A stretch of 64,000 nucleotides of DNA from Salipiger mangrovisoli (GCF_015223355.1 NZ_JADFFK010000005.1:219873-283872); one strand, 5' to 3'; shown: positions 23,953 through 38,900, counted from the stretch's first letter. Notes: a model not told the origin generated them from the letters alone. Translations and numbers: made by a program.

Positions 23953-26900
23953 TTACGCCGAGCGGATGCCCCGCAGACGAGCCAGCAGGCCCCGCCGGCG
24001 CGGCTCCGCATCCGCCGCCATCCGGTCGATGCGGAGCGCCTCTGGGCGAGGCCCGGCCGAGGGGCCGCGCTTCGGCTTCGCCAGCGTCGCCGCCGCGGCC
24101 AGCGAGACGGCTCCGGCCGCATCCTGCCTGCGCGCGGCGAAGAGCTGCTCTGCCTCTGCGGCAGCGACGAGCGTTCCGGTCTCGCCGTCAAAGACCAGCG
24201 CGGCGCGCTTGCCCTTGCCCGGTGCGGCCGGCTCCGGCGTCACCGGGATCGGGTCGGCCTGAGACGGGTCGTCATCGCGCACCACGGCACTGTCCAGCTC
24301 GCTTGGATCGATGGCGATCCGGGTCTGGCTCTCCAGCTCTTCGGCCATGATCGCAAGCTGGTCATGCTCGTAGCCCAGCAGGTGTCCGATCTCGTGGCGC
24401 AGCACCGTCAGAAGATCGACCCCGCTCGCGATGAGCGTGCCGCCTTCGTCTGCGCTGCCGGTCACATGCCAGCCGGCCCCGGCCGCCGTGACGTCGATCA
24501 GGATGGTGTTTTCGCCGAGCGTCCGCGCCAGCGTGGACCCCTCGAGTTCCGTCACCACAAGCGACACGCTGCCGAGCTTGTCGAGATCGGCATCCGTCAG
24601 CAGCCCGCTGGCGATCCAGTCCGCGACCGCCTCCTCGTAGACCCGCTGGAGATCGGCGTCATCCAGCGCGCCCGCGGTGACGTAGCTGTCCCCGGTCACA
24701 GCCGCCTGGCTGTCCTGCGCCAACTTCAGCGCGGTTTCGAAGGCCTCGTCGTCGGTGGCGAGGCGGAAGTTGTCGAAGACCGCCTCTCCCTCGAGCACCG
24801 TGAGGCCGAAGCCGCCGTCGACCAGAACGGCGTTGAAGCCGAAGTTGGCGACAGTGGTGCCGTTGACCGTGATGCCCAGGCCGGCGCCCTGCATGGTGAG
24901 CTGAAGGTGCTGGACCGCATCGGGGCTCATGTCGAAGGCAAAGCTGCCGTCGATCACCAGCCCGTCCTCGGCCGTGGCGTGGCCGACGATCACCCGGTCG
25001 CCAACCGGATCGAGCGCCACGAACTTGTAGTGCAGCGCATCGTAGCGGTCGAAGACGAAGCCCGCGATGCCGGAGGTCGTCAGGTCAACCTCCATCTCGA
25101 GCACCGAATTGGCCTGCAGCCCGACACCAAGATCGACGGTCTGCATCGCCGGGGCGGTGCCGTTGACCGTGCCGATCAGGGTGCCCGAGGTCTCGACCCA
25201 GCCGCTCGACTGGTTCACCCGCGGCAGCTCCATCACCGGCGGCGCGAAATCGTCGGTCTCGTCCAGCGTCCAGGTCGGCGGAAGCACCTGCACCCGGAAG
25301 TTGTCGACCTGGCCCTTCGAGCCATCCATCGCCACGCCGACCATGCCGCGGTTGAGCGGGATGGGATCGCCGTAGACGTCGATACGCGGGGTGAAGGTGT
25401 AGGTGAAATACTGCACCCCGTTGACCGCCAGCGTCACGTTGGTGCCGTTCACCGCCACCAGCGTCTCGTAGGTGGTGTTCGGCTTCAGGTGCACCGGCCC
25501 GGTGGACTGGGCGACGTAGTGGATGCCCTGCTCGTCGTAATAGCCCATGACGATCTTGTCGTTCGAGACGTCGATCCCGGCGAACTTGAAGTCCTGGTCG
25601 TTGCGGTAGTCGAAGACCACATAGGCGTTGGCCTTCCAGCCGCCGGTCGGCTTGATCAGCTTGAACTGGGCCTGCACCTCGAAATACGTCGGCAGGTAGT
25701 CGTCGAGCAGGAAGACCGACGAGGCGACGCTGGTGGTGGTTTCGGATTCGATGGTCATCACCCCGCCGGTCGCGGTGAACTTGCCGCGATCCACCGAGAA
25801 GCCGTCGCCCGAGCGGTCATTGAAATCCGCCGTGCGCAGGATGTCGCGCCGCCCGCCGGGGATGTTGCCAGCCTGCGGATCGGTCGGCGGGCCGGACTGG
25901 TCCTGCCAGAAGCCATGGTCGCGCTGGGTCACCAGGCCGATCTCGCCATAGGGATCGCCCTGCTGCTGGATCACCGCCGAATAGCGGCTGTCGTGGTTGG
26001 GATCGCCCTGGTCCGTGGTGCGGGTCATGTCCACCCCGTCGCTGGCCGCCTGCGCGGCGAGGAAGTCCCAGAGCTGGGGCGGCACCTGCCGGCTGACCGT
26101 CGCGATCCCGAATGGCGCGAAGGGCACGATGTAGGAGTTGAACTCGCCAAGGTGGTCGATCAGCCGGTCGCCGCCGGTATTGCCGATCAGGATGTCGAGC
26201 CCCGCGCCGCCGAACACCCGGTCCTCCCAGGTGTAATGGGTTTCCGGCGTGTCATTCAGCCCCATGTCGCCGCCGGGGTTGTCGGCCGAGCCATAGCTGC
26301 CGTCATCGTAGCTGCTGCCCGGTCCGCCCATCACGTCGTCTGCGTTGATCAGGTCGTTGCCGAAACCGCCGTAGATGTGGTCGCGCCCGGTGCCGCCCAC
26401 CAGCCAGTCGTTGCCCATGTCGCCGAAGATCCGGTCATCCCCGTCGCTGTGCACGGACTTGAGCGAGCTTGCGACCGGCGTGCCGTTGGGCTCGAAATCG
26501 GTGTAGCCCTCAAGCAGGATACCCTCGTTGTCGCGGGCGTTCAGGAAGTAGTGCTTGTAGACATATTCACCGTCCACCATGAGGTTCGGGTTGGGGTCGT
26601 CGGCCTCGCCCCAGACGGTGCCGTCGGACTTGAACAGGATGATCCGGCGCGGGTCATACTCGTCGTAAAGCAGGAATTCGCCCGTGCGCGCCCGGACCGG
26701 GGTCGGCTCGTTCCAGTGCGGATCGCCGTCGTAGAACATCAGAAGGTTGCCCGGATTCCACGGCCGCGTGTAGTCGGTGCGCGCGATGCCCAGCAGATCG
26801 GTGTAGGGCCCCTGCGGTGCCGAGGCACCGTAGAGCTGGACGTAGCTTTCCGGCAGCGCTTCCTGGCCGCCGATGGCATCGTCGCCGGACCCGCCGTGCA

Positions 26901-29900
26901 GGAAGTCGTCGCCGAGACCGCCGAAGATCACGTCGTCGGCGAAGAGCGGATCGTGATCCGCCGGGTTGGCCGAGGCGACCGGCACGAGCACCGCGCCCTC
27001 GACCACGTCATAGGGCGTGAGATCGACCGATTTGGTCAGCTCGCCCGCCCGGTTGATCAGCGCGCGCTGCACCTGGCCGGGGGTGTAGATTTCCTCGTTC
27101 AGCACGTTGCCCTGGCTGGTGCGGCTGTCCGGATCGCCGTTCAGCAGCGCCCAGATGCCATACAGGCTTTCGGAATATTCCGTGCCGTAGTTGCCGAAGC
27201 TGCGGGTGTTGCCCTTGAGGCTGACCGCGCCATCCGAGGACAGGCCCTCGTTCCGGCTGGTGAAGATCCGCCCGTCGTCGCCCAGCACGCCATCGGTGCC
27301 GGTGCCGCCGGAGATCCAGTCGTTGCCCCAACCGCCGATGATGTCGTCATTGTCGGCGTCACCATAGGCGATGTCATTGCCCCCGCCGAGGTAGACGACA
27401 TCGTCGCCCGTCTCGCCATGCACCTCGTCCGCACCGCCGATATCGACCAGCGACCAGAAGCCGTAGGTGCTGCGCCACAGGTCGGATCCCGCGGACAGAC
27501 CGGCGTTCTTGTCGGCCGAGACCGGGGTCTCGAGATCGTAGAGCGCCGATGCGTAGTCGGGTCCGCCCGGCGTGTAGTCGAGCAGGCTGACCCCCCGGAC
27601 GATGATCCGCTCGCCACCCTCGTCATTGTAGCCGGTGTCGCGGACGTTGCTGTTCGGGTTCAGGAATTCGCCGATGTTCACGTCGTAGTCGAAGGATAGG
27701 TAGAGCCCGTTGCGCTGCAGGTAGCGCGCGCCGTAGAGCGCCCCGAAGACATCCGGGTCGTCATGGGCGATCGGGGCGAGATCGAGCAGGTCGATGCCGT
27801 TGATCCCCACCAGCCTGACGATGTCGGCGTTGTCCCCGGCGATCACGTCGGCATCTCGGGCATTGCGGCCCGCGCCCACCACCTGATCATCCTCGAAGCC
27901 CGCCGTGCCGTCGTCGGCGGCGCGCTCGTCGTTGCGGTCAATCCGGTCGCCGGTGCCGCCGAACAGCATGTCGTTGCCGTCCGGGCGCAGATCCGGCGTG
28001 ATCAGGCCGAAGAAGCTCGACGAACCGCCGACGATGTCATCCTGGCCCAGGCCACCGAAGACGATGTCGCAACCGCCGCCACCCTCGATGTAGTCGTTGC
28101 CATCTGTGGCGTGATCCCCCTCGGTCGCCGCAACGATCTTGAGCGCGCCGACCGGCTCGAACATAGAGGCCGCGACCCGCCCGGCGCTGACGTAGCGCGT
28201 CGGGACGATGAGCCCGCCGTAGGGGGTTTCGGCACCCTGCCCGCTCAACGTGCCGTCGCCCCGCGTGGCGATCGCCGCGTCGATGGCACCGTCCCCCTGG
28301 ATGATGTCGTTGCCGAGCTGGCCGAAGAGCATGTCGTTGCCCGCGCCGCCAGCGATGTGGTCATTCCCGAAGGAGCCGACCCCGGCGAGCCCGGCCTCGA
28401 TCTCGAAGGAATGGTACTCGGCGTAGTCGATCTCGTATTCCGTCCACCAGCCCGGCCCGTTGGGGTCGCGGTAGTCGCGGGCAATGCGGTTTCCGGTCTC
28501 GTCGAGCGAGACCATCAGCTCGCCGCTGCCGCCCTCGGTGATCTCCCACAGGCCGGTGGAAGCGTTGAAGACGCCATAGCCTGCCTCGCCCGGACGGTCG
28601 GTGCGCGAGTAGATCAGCGCCCCCGCGAGGGTCTGGAACCGCAGGCTCTTGATGTCGTCGTAGAGATCACCGTCCGCGACGATCCCGTCCTCGCCCGCCA
28701 TGCGGTAGAGATTGACGTTGTCGCCGAAGATCAGATCGTCCCCCGCGCCGCCATCGAGCATGTCGTTGCCCGCGCCGCCGATCAGCACGTCGTCCAGCTC
28801 CGAGCCGAAGAGCACGTCGTCGCCGCCGGTCTGCGGCTGCTGCGAGACGATGGCAAGCACCGAGTCGAGCCGCGTGGTCTGGATCTTCTGCAGCAGCTGC
28901 CCTGTCACCGGAACGCCGAAGAGCTCGTTCGGATCGGGCAGGTTCGGATCTACCACGAACTGCTCCACCCGGCCGTGGTCGCCGAAAATGATGTCCGGGG
29001 TGCCGTCGGCAAGACCCGAGCCATTGCCGTCGATCACGTCGTTGCCGGCACCGAAGACGTTCAGAAGCCCGGCCAGGATCAGCGGATCGGTCGGCCGGTT
29101 GCCGAGCGGGTCGCGCACCGGGCTGGCGACCGGGTCGATGGATCCGTCGCCACGCGGCAGCGCCGGGTCGGCGGTTGGCAGCGGGCTTGCATCCAGCGTG
29201 GTGACGTAGAGCGCCCGCGTCAGGATGTTCACGTTGAGACCGCTGTCGCCGTAGATATGGTCGGTGCCGCGGTTGCCGATGATCGTGTCGTCACCCGAGC
29301 CGCCGGCCAGATGGTCGCCGGCCTGCGAGCCGATGATCAGGTCGTTGCCCATCCCGCCGTAGACCGAGAGGCCCACCGAGATCATCTGCGCCGCAAGCGT
29401 GTCCGAGACGCCGTCGCCGTCGAAATCAGCGAAGAGCGCCGAGGCGTCGATCACGTCATTTCCGTGCCATTTGAACGGGTTGGCTAGAGCGAAGACCCAT
29501 TCGTCGTCCTCGTTCTCCTGATCGGAGAGCTTGGGGAAGGGATCGAAGGGCTTCTCGCCCATCTCGAGTCCGAGCCGGTCGTAGGAATGGCCCGAGTACC
29601 ACATTCCGTCCTGGCTGGTGTCGCCGTAGATGACGAGCGGGCTGTCCGGTCCGGCCCCGCCGGTGACGATGAAGTGGTCACCGCCGACCCGCTGACCACC
29701 CGAGGTGGTGACGTCGATGGTGACGATGCGCAGCAGCGACGGCCCGTCGCAGCCGCAGAGCGCGCTCAGGGCCGTGTCCTGAAGCACCAGCTTGGCGCCG
29801 TCGACCGCCGCGATCTGGAAGCCGCCGGCGTAGCCTTCGATGAAGATGACGCTGCCCACCGTGAACGCCGGTCCCCAGGCGGAGCCGTCGTCGGTGGTCA

Positions 29901-32900
29901 CCACCGTCTCGAGGCCGCCGCCGAATTGCTCGACCGCCACGGTCACCAGCACCTCGACGACCGTCTGCCTTGCCTCGGCCTGATAGATCAAGAACTTGCC
30001 CTGCGTGTCCGCGGTGAAGACGTTGTCATAGCTGACCGCCGGACCGGCGAGCGGATCGCTGAGCACGATCTGGCTGTCGCGACCCCAGCTCTGGAACGGA
30101 TTGTCCTCGCCGAAGCTCGCCGCATCGTCCTTGGTAAGGCTGCGGATCTCGAGGATGACACGGGTATGCGCCTCGCCCTCGAGCTGCACCACCTGACCGA
30201 CGGCGAAGCCGGTATCGTCGCTGAAACTCCGCCCGTCGAGCCGGGTCACCACCGTCTCGCCATTGGCCGTATCGAGGTGGAAGCTGCCGTCAACGTTGAC
30301 GTAGAGGTTGCCGCCGCCATGCAGCGTGGTCAGCCCGCCGTGCGCACCCTGCACCCAGAACTGGCTGGTGAGCGCACCATTGGCGAGGCCGGTGCCCTCG
30401 ACGGTGATCGCGCCGCCATCGATCTCGACGATCCGGTATTGCAGCCGGTCCTCGCCGATGCCGATCTGGAGCAGATGCCCCGCGAGGAAGCCGTCCTCTT
30501 CCCAGGAGCCGCCGCTGCGCGTGATCGTCGCTAGGCCGGTCGCGGCATTGGCCACCACCACGTCGAGCACCTCGAAGACCTCCTTGTCCTCTGCCACCAG
30601 CTTCACGTCGACCCCTGGCACCGCCGGCGTCAGCGCCGCGAAATCACCGGGCGCAAGGTCGTTCTGTGTGTCGAGCACCAGGATCGAGTTGTCGTTGGGA
30701 TTGCGCAGCGGGTTGCCCAGACTGTCGAGATCCGCCAGCGAGTAGGCCAGCGCGTCCTCGATCGCGATCACCCGTCCGATGAAGGTCTGTACGCCGTTGC
30801 GGACGACATAAACGTCCTGTCCGACGACGAAGCCCTCGGCCTTCCAGTCGAAGCCGTCGAGCTTGACGACGTTCTTGCCGGCGTATTCGGCGATGAAATC
30901 CTCGTCCGCGGCCGTCCAACCTTCGGTGAACCCGAAGGCATTCTCGGCCGAGACATGCGGCGCGGGATTGAGCGTACCCTCGACCTCGATCAGGTCGTTG
31001 CCTTCACCGAGCAGCAGGTTCACCACCTCGATGGTGCTGACCTGGCTGTCGTTGCTCACGCCGCCGGAGCCGAAGTTCACCTTGCCGAAGCTGATACCGC
31101 CCGGATAGGTCAGCGTCACCGGACCGCCATCGTCGTTGCCCTCGCCGAAGAGCGGGCCGCCGACGAAGGGGAAGACGATGTCCGGACCCATGTTGAAGCC
31201 CGACAGCGTGGTATCGGTCAGCACGCCCGACGTGTCCGCCTTGCTGCCGTCGTTGAAGATGTTCAGCACATCGATCTGCTGGCTTTCCGGCGGCTGCGCG
31301 CCGATGGCGATCAGGAAGTCATCCGTTTCGCCAGGCAGCTTGACGCCGGGGCTCAGCGAGCGGTCTGCCCCCGAGGGGCCCCCCTCCACCGCCAGCGGGC
31401 CGCGGATGTTGCTGAGCAGATGCGCCTTGACCGGGAAGATCTTGACGCCCTCGCGGGTGGTCGGCACGTCGTAATAGGGATCAGCCGTCAGCTCGACGGT
31501 CTGGAACTTGTAGAAGTTGCCCTCGATCACCATCTTCGTGGCCGGGTCGTCCGGCGTGAAGCTGGCGATCATCGCGATCCGGTTCACCTCGACCACGATC
31601 GGACCAGAGGTCAGCCAGCCCGCCGCCTCGAACGCGTCGTTCTTCTCGAAGGTGAACTGCATCGTGGCATCCTTCGTGGCGTTGAAGCCGCGAAGGATGG
31701 CGATCTTGGCGTCGATGAACTGCGCCGGGTTGGCGACATTGGTGATGCGCACGCGCATCCCCTCGACGAAACCCTCGCTCAGCCAGCCCTGAACGCCGTA
31801 GTTGGCGTCATTCTGCGGGTCCGCCTCGCCGGTCAGCGCCTCGAGCCGGTTGAGCCGGAAGCTGCCGTCAGCGGCCTGCACGAGCTCGGCCTCGCCGGTC
31901 CAGATCTCGGTCTCGATCAGCTTGGACAGCAGGACGTTCTCGACGCCCGCGGCCACCGCCGACGCCGGGAAGGGGTTGCCTGCGGTCGGGATCAGCCGCA
32001 GCCATTGACCCTCGGCGGTATCGACCACCGACACCTCGTAATCGCCATCGAAGCCGCCGCTGTTGAAGACGCGGATCAGGTCGCCGACCGCCCAGCCCTC
32101 GGAGACGAAGTTGCCCAGCTCGGCACCGGTCCCGCGGCTGACCAGCATCTCGGTGCCGTCGCTGTCGAAGTCGAGCGTGCCGCTGAAGAGTTGCACCGGG
32201 CGCTCACCGCCGATGGTCTGGTAGGAGACCGGCAGGGCGAGGTCGATCACCCCGTCGCCGTCGGTGTCATAGCCCACGCCGGTCACATCGGCGAGCCCGT
32301 CGGTCAGGAAGGCGACCTCGACCGTCTCGGTCGGTGCCAGCGTCAGCCGGAGCTTGTAGCTGTCGAGCTTCTCGGTGTCGGCGACGAGGACGCGGGCATA
32401 GTCGTCCGCCTGCGCCGCCAGCGCGGCGCCGGAGTAGGTCAGCACGCCGTTGTCGGTGCCGCCGATCGACAGGATCACCCGCGACTGGGTCGCCCCGCCG
32501 CGGCCCTCGATCATGATCGTGTCGCCCTCGCCGAAGCCGGCGGCGATCCAGTCGAAATTGCCGGTGATGGTGGTGCCTGCAAAATCGAAGATCCCGGCCT
32601 TTGCCGTCAGCGGCACGAGCACGGTGTCCTTGCCGGTCTCGATCACCACCGAGCCCGCGGTCTCGTCGTCGAAGATCTCGACGTCGAGCAGCCCGGTGCC
32701 CGAGCGCAGGTTGGGGAAGAGGTAGTCTCCCGCCGCGTTGTGGGTCACCTCTTCGCCCAGACCGAGCACCCGCGTCGCGGCCGCGCCCGCGGCGCTGCCG
32801 AGGCTGACCCCGGTCGCCGCGACGTCGAGCAGCGCGGTGAGCCCGCCATCCTCGAAGCCGACGATGGTGGCGCCGGAGAGCCCGCCGATGCCGCTCAGGG

Positions 32901-35900
32901 TGAGCGCTTCAAGGCCGAAGCCCGATGCGATCCAGCCGCCGGACCCGAGGGTGAGCTTGACCCGCTCGGTGCCCTGGTCGCTCCAGCTGCCCACCGTCAT
33001 GGTCTGGTCTATGGTCTGCTGGTTCATCCCGAAGCTCAGCACCCCGGTCTGCGGATCCTCGCGCACATCGTCGTCGCGCTGGAGGATGTCGATCACGACC
33101 GGCTTGTCCCAATTGGTGCTGTCGAAGGTGATCGTGTGGTAGGTCTCGTCGAAGCGGCCCGTGCCGCCGTCGCGCAGTTCGAATGCCTTGTCCGAAAGGT
33201 CTGCAAGGCCCGCGCTGCCGGCGAGGTCGCCGAAGTTCACCTTGACGGTGATGCTGTCGCCCGGTGCGACCTCACGCGAGAGCTGCACGAGGATCTTGTC
33301 GCCGAGCCCGGTCACGCTGCCACCCTCGACGATCAGCGAGCGCTGGTCCTCGACATAGCCGGTGACCACGCCGCCAGAGATCGTCACGCTGTCATAGGCC
33401 ACCTCGGTCACCAGCACGCCGGGCGTGTCATTGTCGCGCAGCTGGACCTCGACGTTGCGCACGTCGACCGCGTCGTAGTCGTCAGAGGTGCGCGAAATCA
33501 CCGAATGCTGCACCACGACCACCCGGTCGCCCTCGGCCCGCTGATCATCGACAGCCCAGAGATGCACGTCAAAGCCGGTGTCCCAATTGCTGGCATCGAA
33601 GCGCAGCACGACCGAGCGGTTCGGAACGTAGAAGGTCTGGCCGTCGATCACCACCGCCCGCAGGAAGCTGTCGTTGACGGCGATGCTGCCCGGCTCGAGA
33701 TAGGTGATGGTCTCGGGTGCGCCGGGGAAACCGCCCAGGTAGTAGTCCGATGCGAGGATCCGCGACTGGCCCACGGTGCCGGCGCCGTAGCTGCCGCCCG
33801 CGTCGGTCGCGGTGATCCACATGGTGTCGGCCTCGCCGTTCTCCAGCGGGAAGGGGTTGGCGAAGCTGTCGTCCTGCTCCTCCTGCCAGGACCGCGCCGC
33901 CGAGACGGTGACGTAGACCACCTCGCCCGCGGTCAGCTTGCGGCCGAGCCGGACGGTGTAATCGTCATAGGCATTCGGCCCGCCCTCGCGGATGGCGGTG
34001 AACCCGTCGGTGCCTTCGTCGATGATGACGAGCCCCTCGCCGTCCTTGACCACGTTGTAGTCGAGCCCGTCGATCACCAGACCATCATAGAGGATGTCAT
34101 CGGAGCGCACGAGATGATCGGCGGCGCCGGAGACGCCCTCGAGCTCGCGGGTGACGATGTCTTCCTGCACGTCGCCGGCCACCTCGATGATGTCGGAGCC
34201 AAGACCGCCGATCACCCGGTAGGCGACGCCGAAGGCGGTGGACTGGACGTAGAACTTGTCATCCCCCTCGAGCCCGTCGACCTCGACCACCTCGACCGTG
34301 GAATAGCGGACGTTGAGCCCGGCGCCGAAGATGCCCTTGTCGGTGATCGCGATGTCGTCGGCGAACTCGGTGCCAAGGATCACCAGCTTGTCGAAGCCGG
34401 TGCCGCCATCGACGGAAACCGGGGCGTTGATGTTGTAGCGCACCTCGTCCTGGCCGCCGCCGGCGCGGATGTCGGGCGCCTGCGCGACCGAGAAGCCAAG
34501 ACCGATCTGCGGCTGCGCGACGCCGTCCGCGTCGAGCAGGATCTCGTCATCCGTGGTGTCGCCCACGGTCAGGTACAGGTCGAGATAGTTGATCCCGCCG
34601 TCGCCGTTGCGGTCGAAGACATAGCTCGGAGCACCGTTTTTCAGCGCCGCCTTCAGGAAGGCTGCGTCGGAACGTCCGGCGATGGCTGCCTCGAAGGCGG
34701 CGCTGCCCTGCTCGAAGCCGAGCGTCAGGAGCGCGACCCCGGCGTCGAGATCAAGCAGATCGATCGCCCCGTCATCGTTCCAGTCGTGGTCGCTGGTCGC
34801 CGCGATGGCAAAGGCACGGACGATGAACAGATCGTTGTTGTCGTCGCCCTCGAGCCGCAGCTCGGACTGGTTGGAGTAGACCCGGAAGGTGTCATTGCCG
34901 GTGCCGCCCTGCACCAGCAGCGGGGCCGAGCTGCCGCGACTCAGCCAGCCGCGGGTGGTGGGCCGAAGGTCGGGGAAGACATCCTGCGCGAGCAGGTTTC
35001 CATCGGCCACATTGCGGTTGGCACCGAAGATCTGGCCGATCTGGAAGCTGTCGTTGCCGGCACCGCCGTCGAGCGTCGCGGTCACGGTGACATCATCGGA
35101 GAAGAAGGCGTCGTTGCCGCCTCGCCCCTCGACCGTCAGCCGCCCGTTGAGCCCGTCGTCGTAGCTGATCCGCTGCACCTCGGCGCTGTCCTCGTTGCCG
35201 GGCAGCGTGTCCTGATAGGGATCGAGCGTGCCATGCAGCAGCGCGACATAGCCCGGCCGGCTGGCGCTCTCATGTGGCAGGAAGGCGGCGGCGCGCAGCA
35301 GGAAGATGTCATCGACCGGATCGCTGGTGCCGTTGGCGCTGCTGTCGAAGCCGTAGATCGCCAGTTCGTCGACGCCGTCATCCTCGGCGCCGGTGTCGAG
35401 CACGTTGATGATGTAGTTTCGAGCGTCCCCCTGCGAGCCCAGCGTGAACACCTCGTAGGTGTCGCTGTCGGACTGGCCGTCGAGGGTCAGAGTGTGCTCG
35501 GCGAGAACCGAGAGCGTGTAGACCAAGCCGTCCGAGGCGTTGCCCGGCTCGGCGCTGTTGTAGGGGTCGGTGACATAGCCAACTGTGGCGAGAGCCGGAG
35601 AGGTCTGCGCCGCGGCATCCTGTAGGTAGTAGACGACGAAGTGATCCTCGCCATCGTTGCGCAGCTCGGGCGCGGCATAGACAGGGGTCGCCGCCAGGCT
35701 GCTGCCGTGCACGCGGGTCTTGGAGCCGAGGAAGATGTAGCCCGCCGAGCCCCAGGCGGTGGTGCCGCCCGCGCCGCCGGTGTCGCCGAACTGGAAGAGA
35801 TCCATGTCGGCGTTGCCGTAGATCGAGGTGATCCGGTCGGCATCGGTGACATCCGCATCGTCGTCGTCGGGCCGGAAGGTCCCGATCGGCGCCGTGCGCG

Positions 35901-38900
35901 GGGTTCCGGCGGGCAGACCGGTGCCGCGGTTGCCAAGCGTGACCATCACCGCACCGGCGATGATCTGGCCGCGCAGCACGACCTCGGTGCCGTAGCCCGG
36001 ATCGGCGGCGACGCTGGCGCCGTGGATACCCAGGCTGTCGCCGTGGATGTCGATCGCCTTGGCGGCGACCACGGCGCTGTTCGCATGGGTCGCCATGTCG
36101 TCGCCGACATGCAGCGTCACGGCGCCCTGCTCGGCGAGGATCAGCCCGTGCGCCAGAATCCGCGGCGCGTCATCGTGGAAGCCCGGCCCGACGAGGGCGT
36201 CGGTCTCGGCAAACCGCGCGCTGCCACCCTTGACCAGTTGCAGGTCATCCCCGTCGATCCCGATCGAGCCGCCCTCGCGAACGGTCAGCAGGATATCGCC
36301 CTGGTAGGCATGGGCGAGCACGAGACGCAGCTCGCCCCGCACCTCGGTGAGGTAGATGTGCCTGGTCGCCTCAAGCCCGACGTCGTCGCTGTCGGCCGCC
36401 AGGTCATTGACCTGACCGAGCTGGCTGCGCTGCGCGGGATTGGTATTGAGATGGCCGCTCGCGTTGCGGCTGTCGATTTCGAACGGATTCAGCAGCGTCC
36501 CGATGGAGGCATTCGTCCCGTTCGCGTCGAGGTCGATGGTCCGGCCGATCACGTTGGCGAGGGTCGGATCGCTTGCGTTGGCATCGAAGATCGAGCCCGC
36601 GGTCGTGCGCAGCGACACGTCGTGCACCGTGGTGACGATATGCACCCGCAGGTTGCCCGCGACCTCGTCGAGGAAGATGCCCTGCGTCCGCGCGATGCTG
36701 CCCGACGCGTCGAAGGCCCGCAGGACGCCGAACCCGTTCCCGGCCGAAGAGACGTCGATCTCGATGAAGTTGTCGGTGCGACCGATGCCGCCACTGAGCC
36801 CGCTGTCGAGCACGGTGGGATTGACGATCTGTCCCGCCACGTCGGCGTGGTCCGGGTTCACGAAGGAGGCCGCCGCCACCAGCGTGACGTTGTTGCCGGA
36901 GATATCCGCGGTGGCCGAGTTGAGATCCCCGTCCGCATCGATGAAGCGCTGCGGCGAATAGAGCAGCACATCGTTGCCGGTCGAGATGATGGTGCCGATG
37001 CGGAAGTCGCCGGTGATCTCGGTCGCGGCGATGTAGCCGTCGGTGATGATCGAGGTGTCGCCGTCCCCGACGGCAACGCCGGTCCGGTCGAGCTCGATCA
37101 GCGCCAGCACGTTGATCGTGTCGGCCACGACGAGCGGCGCGCTGTCGACCGCCTCTACCCGGATGTTGCCCTCGCCATCCGCGCCGGTCGCGGCGAAGCC
37201 TGCCTGCAGGCCCGCGATGGTCCGATCGCCCGAAAGGTCGAGGCCGCGGAAGTCATAGGTCGTCGGCGTCAGCGTGGTGCCGGTTCCATAGGCGCCGCGG
37301 CTCAGCCCCTGCGGGCTGCCCTGCGGCGCAGAGAGCGTCTTGTCGAACTTGGTGTAATAGACGTAGGTCTCCGGATCGACAAAGCCGTTCCGGTGCTTGA
37401 CGATCACCCCGCCAGAGGCGCCGGTGCCGCTCTGCAGATAGCTTGGCCGCAGCCAGACATCCATGTCATCGCCCGCGGCAATCCGGTCGACGTTCACGAT
37501 GTAGGTGCCCGCGGCGGAATTCTGCGCGTCAAGATCGGTCCGGATCAGCGCCCGCACATCAAGATGCACGTCGTTGCCCGCATCGACGGTGAAGCTCTCG
37601 ACCCCGGTGAACCTGTGCAGATCGGTCAGCTTCGACGGATCGATGCTGAGGTTGATCGCGCTGCCGGTCAGGTCGGCATTGCCGTAAAGCTGCACCGCGA
37701 TCATGCCGGTGTCGGGGTTATAGGCATCGGCACCGAAGGAGAGGTAATAGAAGCCGCCGTCGGCCAGGCCGCCGATAGCGCTGCCCGAGACCACGTCGTA
37801 GCGGACCATCTGGCCCTCGAAGAAGCGGTTGCCGAGCCCGAGGAAGACGGTATCGCCCAGCCCGTTCACCTGCCCGGTGCGGAACTGGAAGCTCTGTGGG
37901 GCGTCGTCGCTCTCCACGATGTCGATCACCACCCTGTCGGCGGCCGACCCCGCGTCCTCGGCCGCATCTATGTTCAGCGTCTCGGTCCGCACCACGCCGG
38001 CGCCGCGGGCTTGCGTGCCCAGCACCGAGCCGCCGAGCGCGACGATGGTGGTCACCCCGATCGGGTTCTCGATGATGCCGTTCAGCAGCACGTCGCCGGT
38101 CCCGGTCGAGGCGATCTCGATATAGGTGGGCGCAACGTCGTTCTCGATGTCGAAGGTCAGCGTCATCTCGCCATCGCTGTAGAGCGGGTTCAGCGTCACG
38201 ATGGGTTGGCGATCGGCAAGGACGTCGATGTCGTTGATCTGGATGTCGTAATCCGAAAGGTTCAGGATCTCGACCCGCTGCAGCGTGTCGCGGAAGGTCC
38301 AGGTACCGCCCGACCCCGCGATGGACCCGGACTCGAAGGCCACGTCGCCCGGCCCCGGATTGACGATGTCGTTCACGTAGATCTTGTCGCGCTGGATGGT
38401 GCCCGAGGTCGCCTCGGTCCGGCCCGGCCCGTCGTTGATCGTGACATTGACCGCGGTGTCGATATAGGCGCCATCCGGCCCGTTCACGACCACCAGCTTC
38501 TTGGTCACCAGCTCGGGCGAGCGGCCCGAGAGGATCAGCACGTCGCTGGAGAAGGTGATGGCATCGCTCACCTCCACCACGAGATTGTCGTCGGCGTTGC
38601 CCGCCGCGAGCGACCGGCGCGAGACCTTCGATTCCTGCGAGATATCATTGTCCGACACGCCCGCGACGACGAGGAAGGCAAGCCGCTGCTCGTCGTAATC
38701 GGCCTCGTCGTAATCGTAGGCCGCTAGGTCGCCCGTGCCGGTCTCGTCGCGCGGACCGGCGGTGAAGAGCGCAGCCGCCGTGCCGGTGATGCGCGCGTGA
38801 AGCCGCTGTTCGGTATGGCTGTCGGCGCGCACGTAGCCGAAGACCCCGGTCGAGCGGGCGTAGGCGTCGGTGCGCAGATCGTTGCCGGTCACCTGCGACA

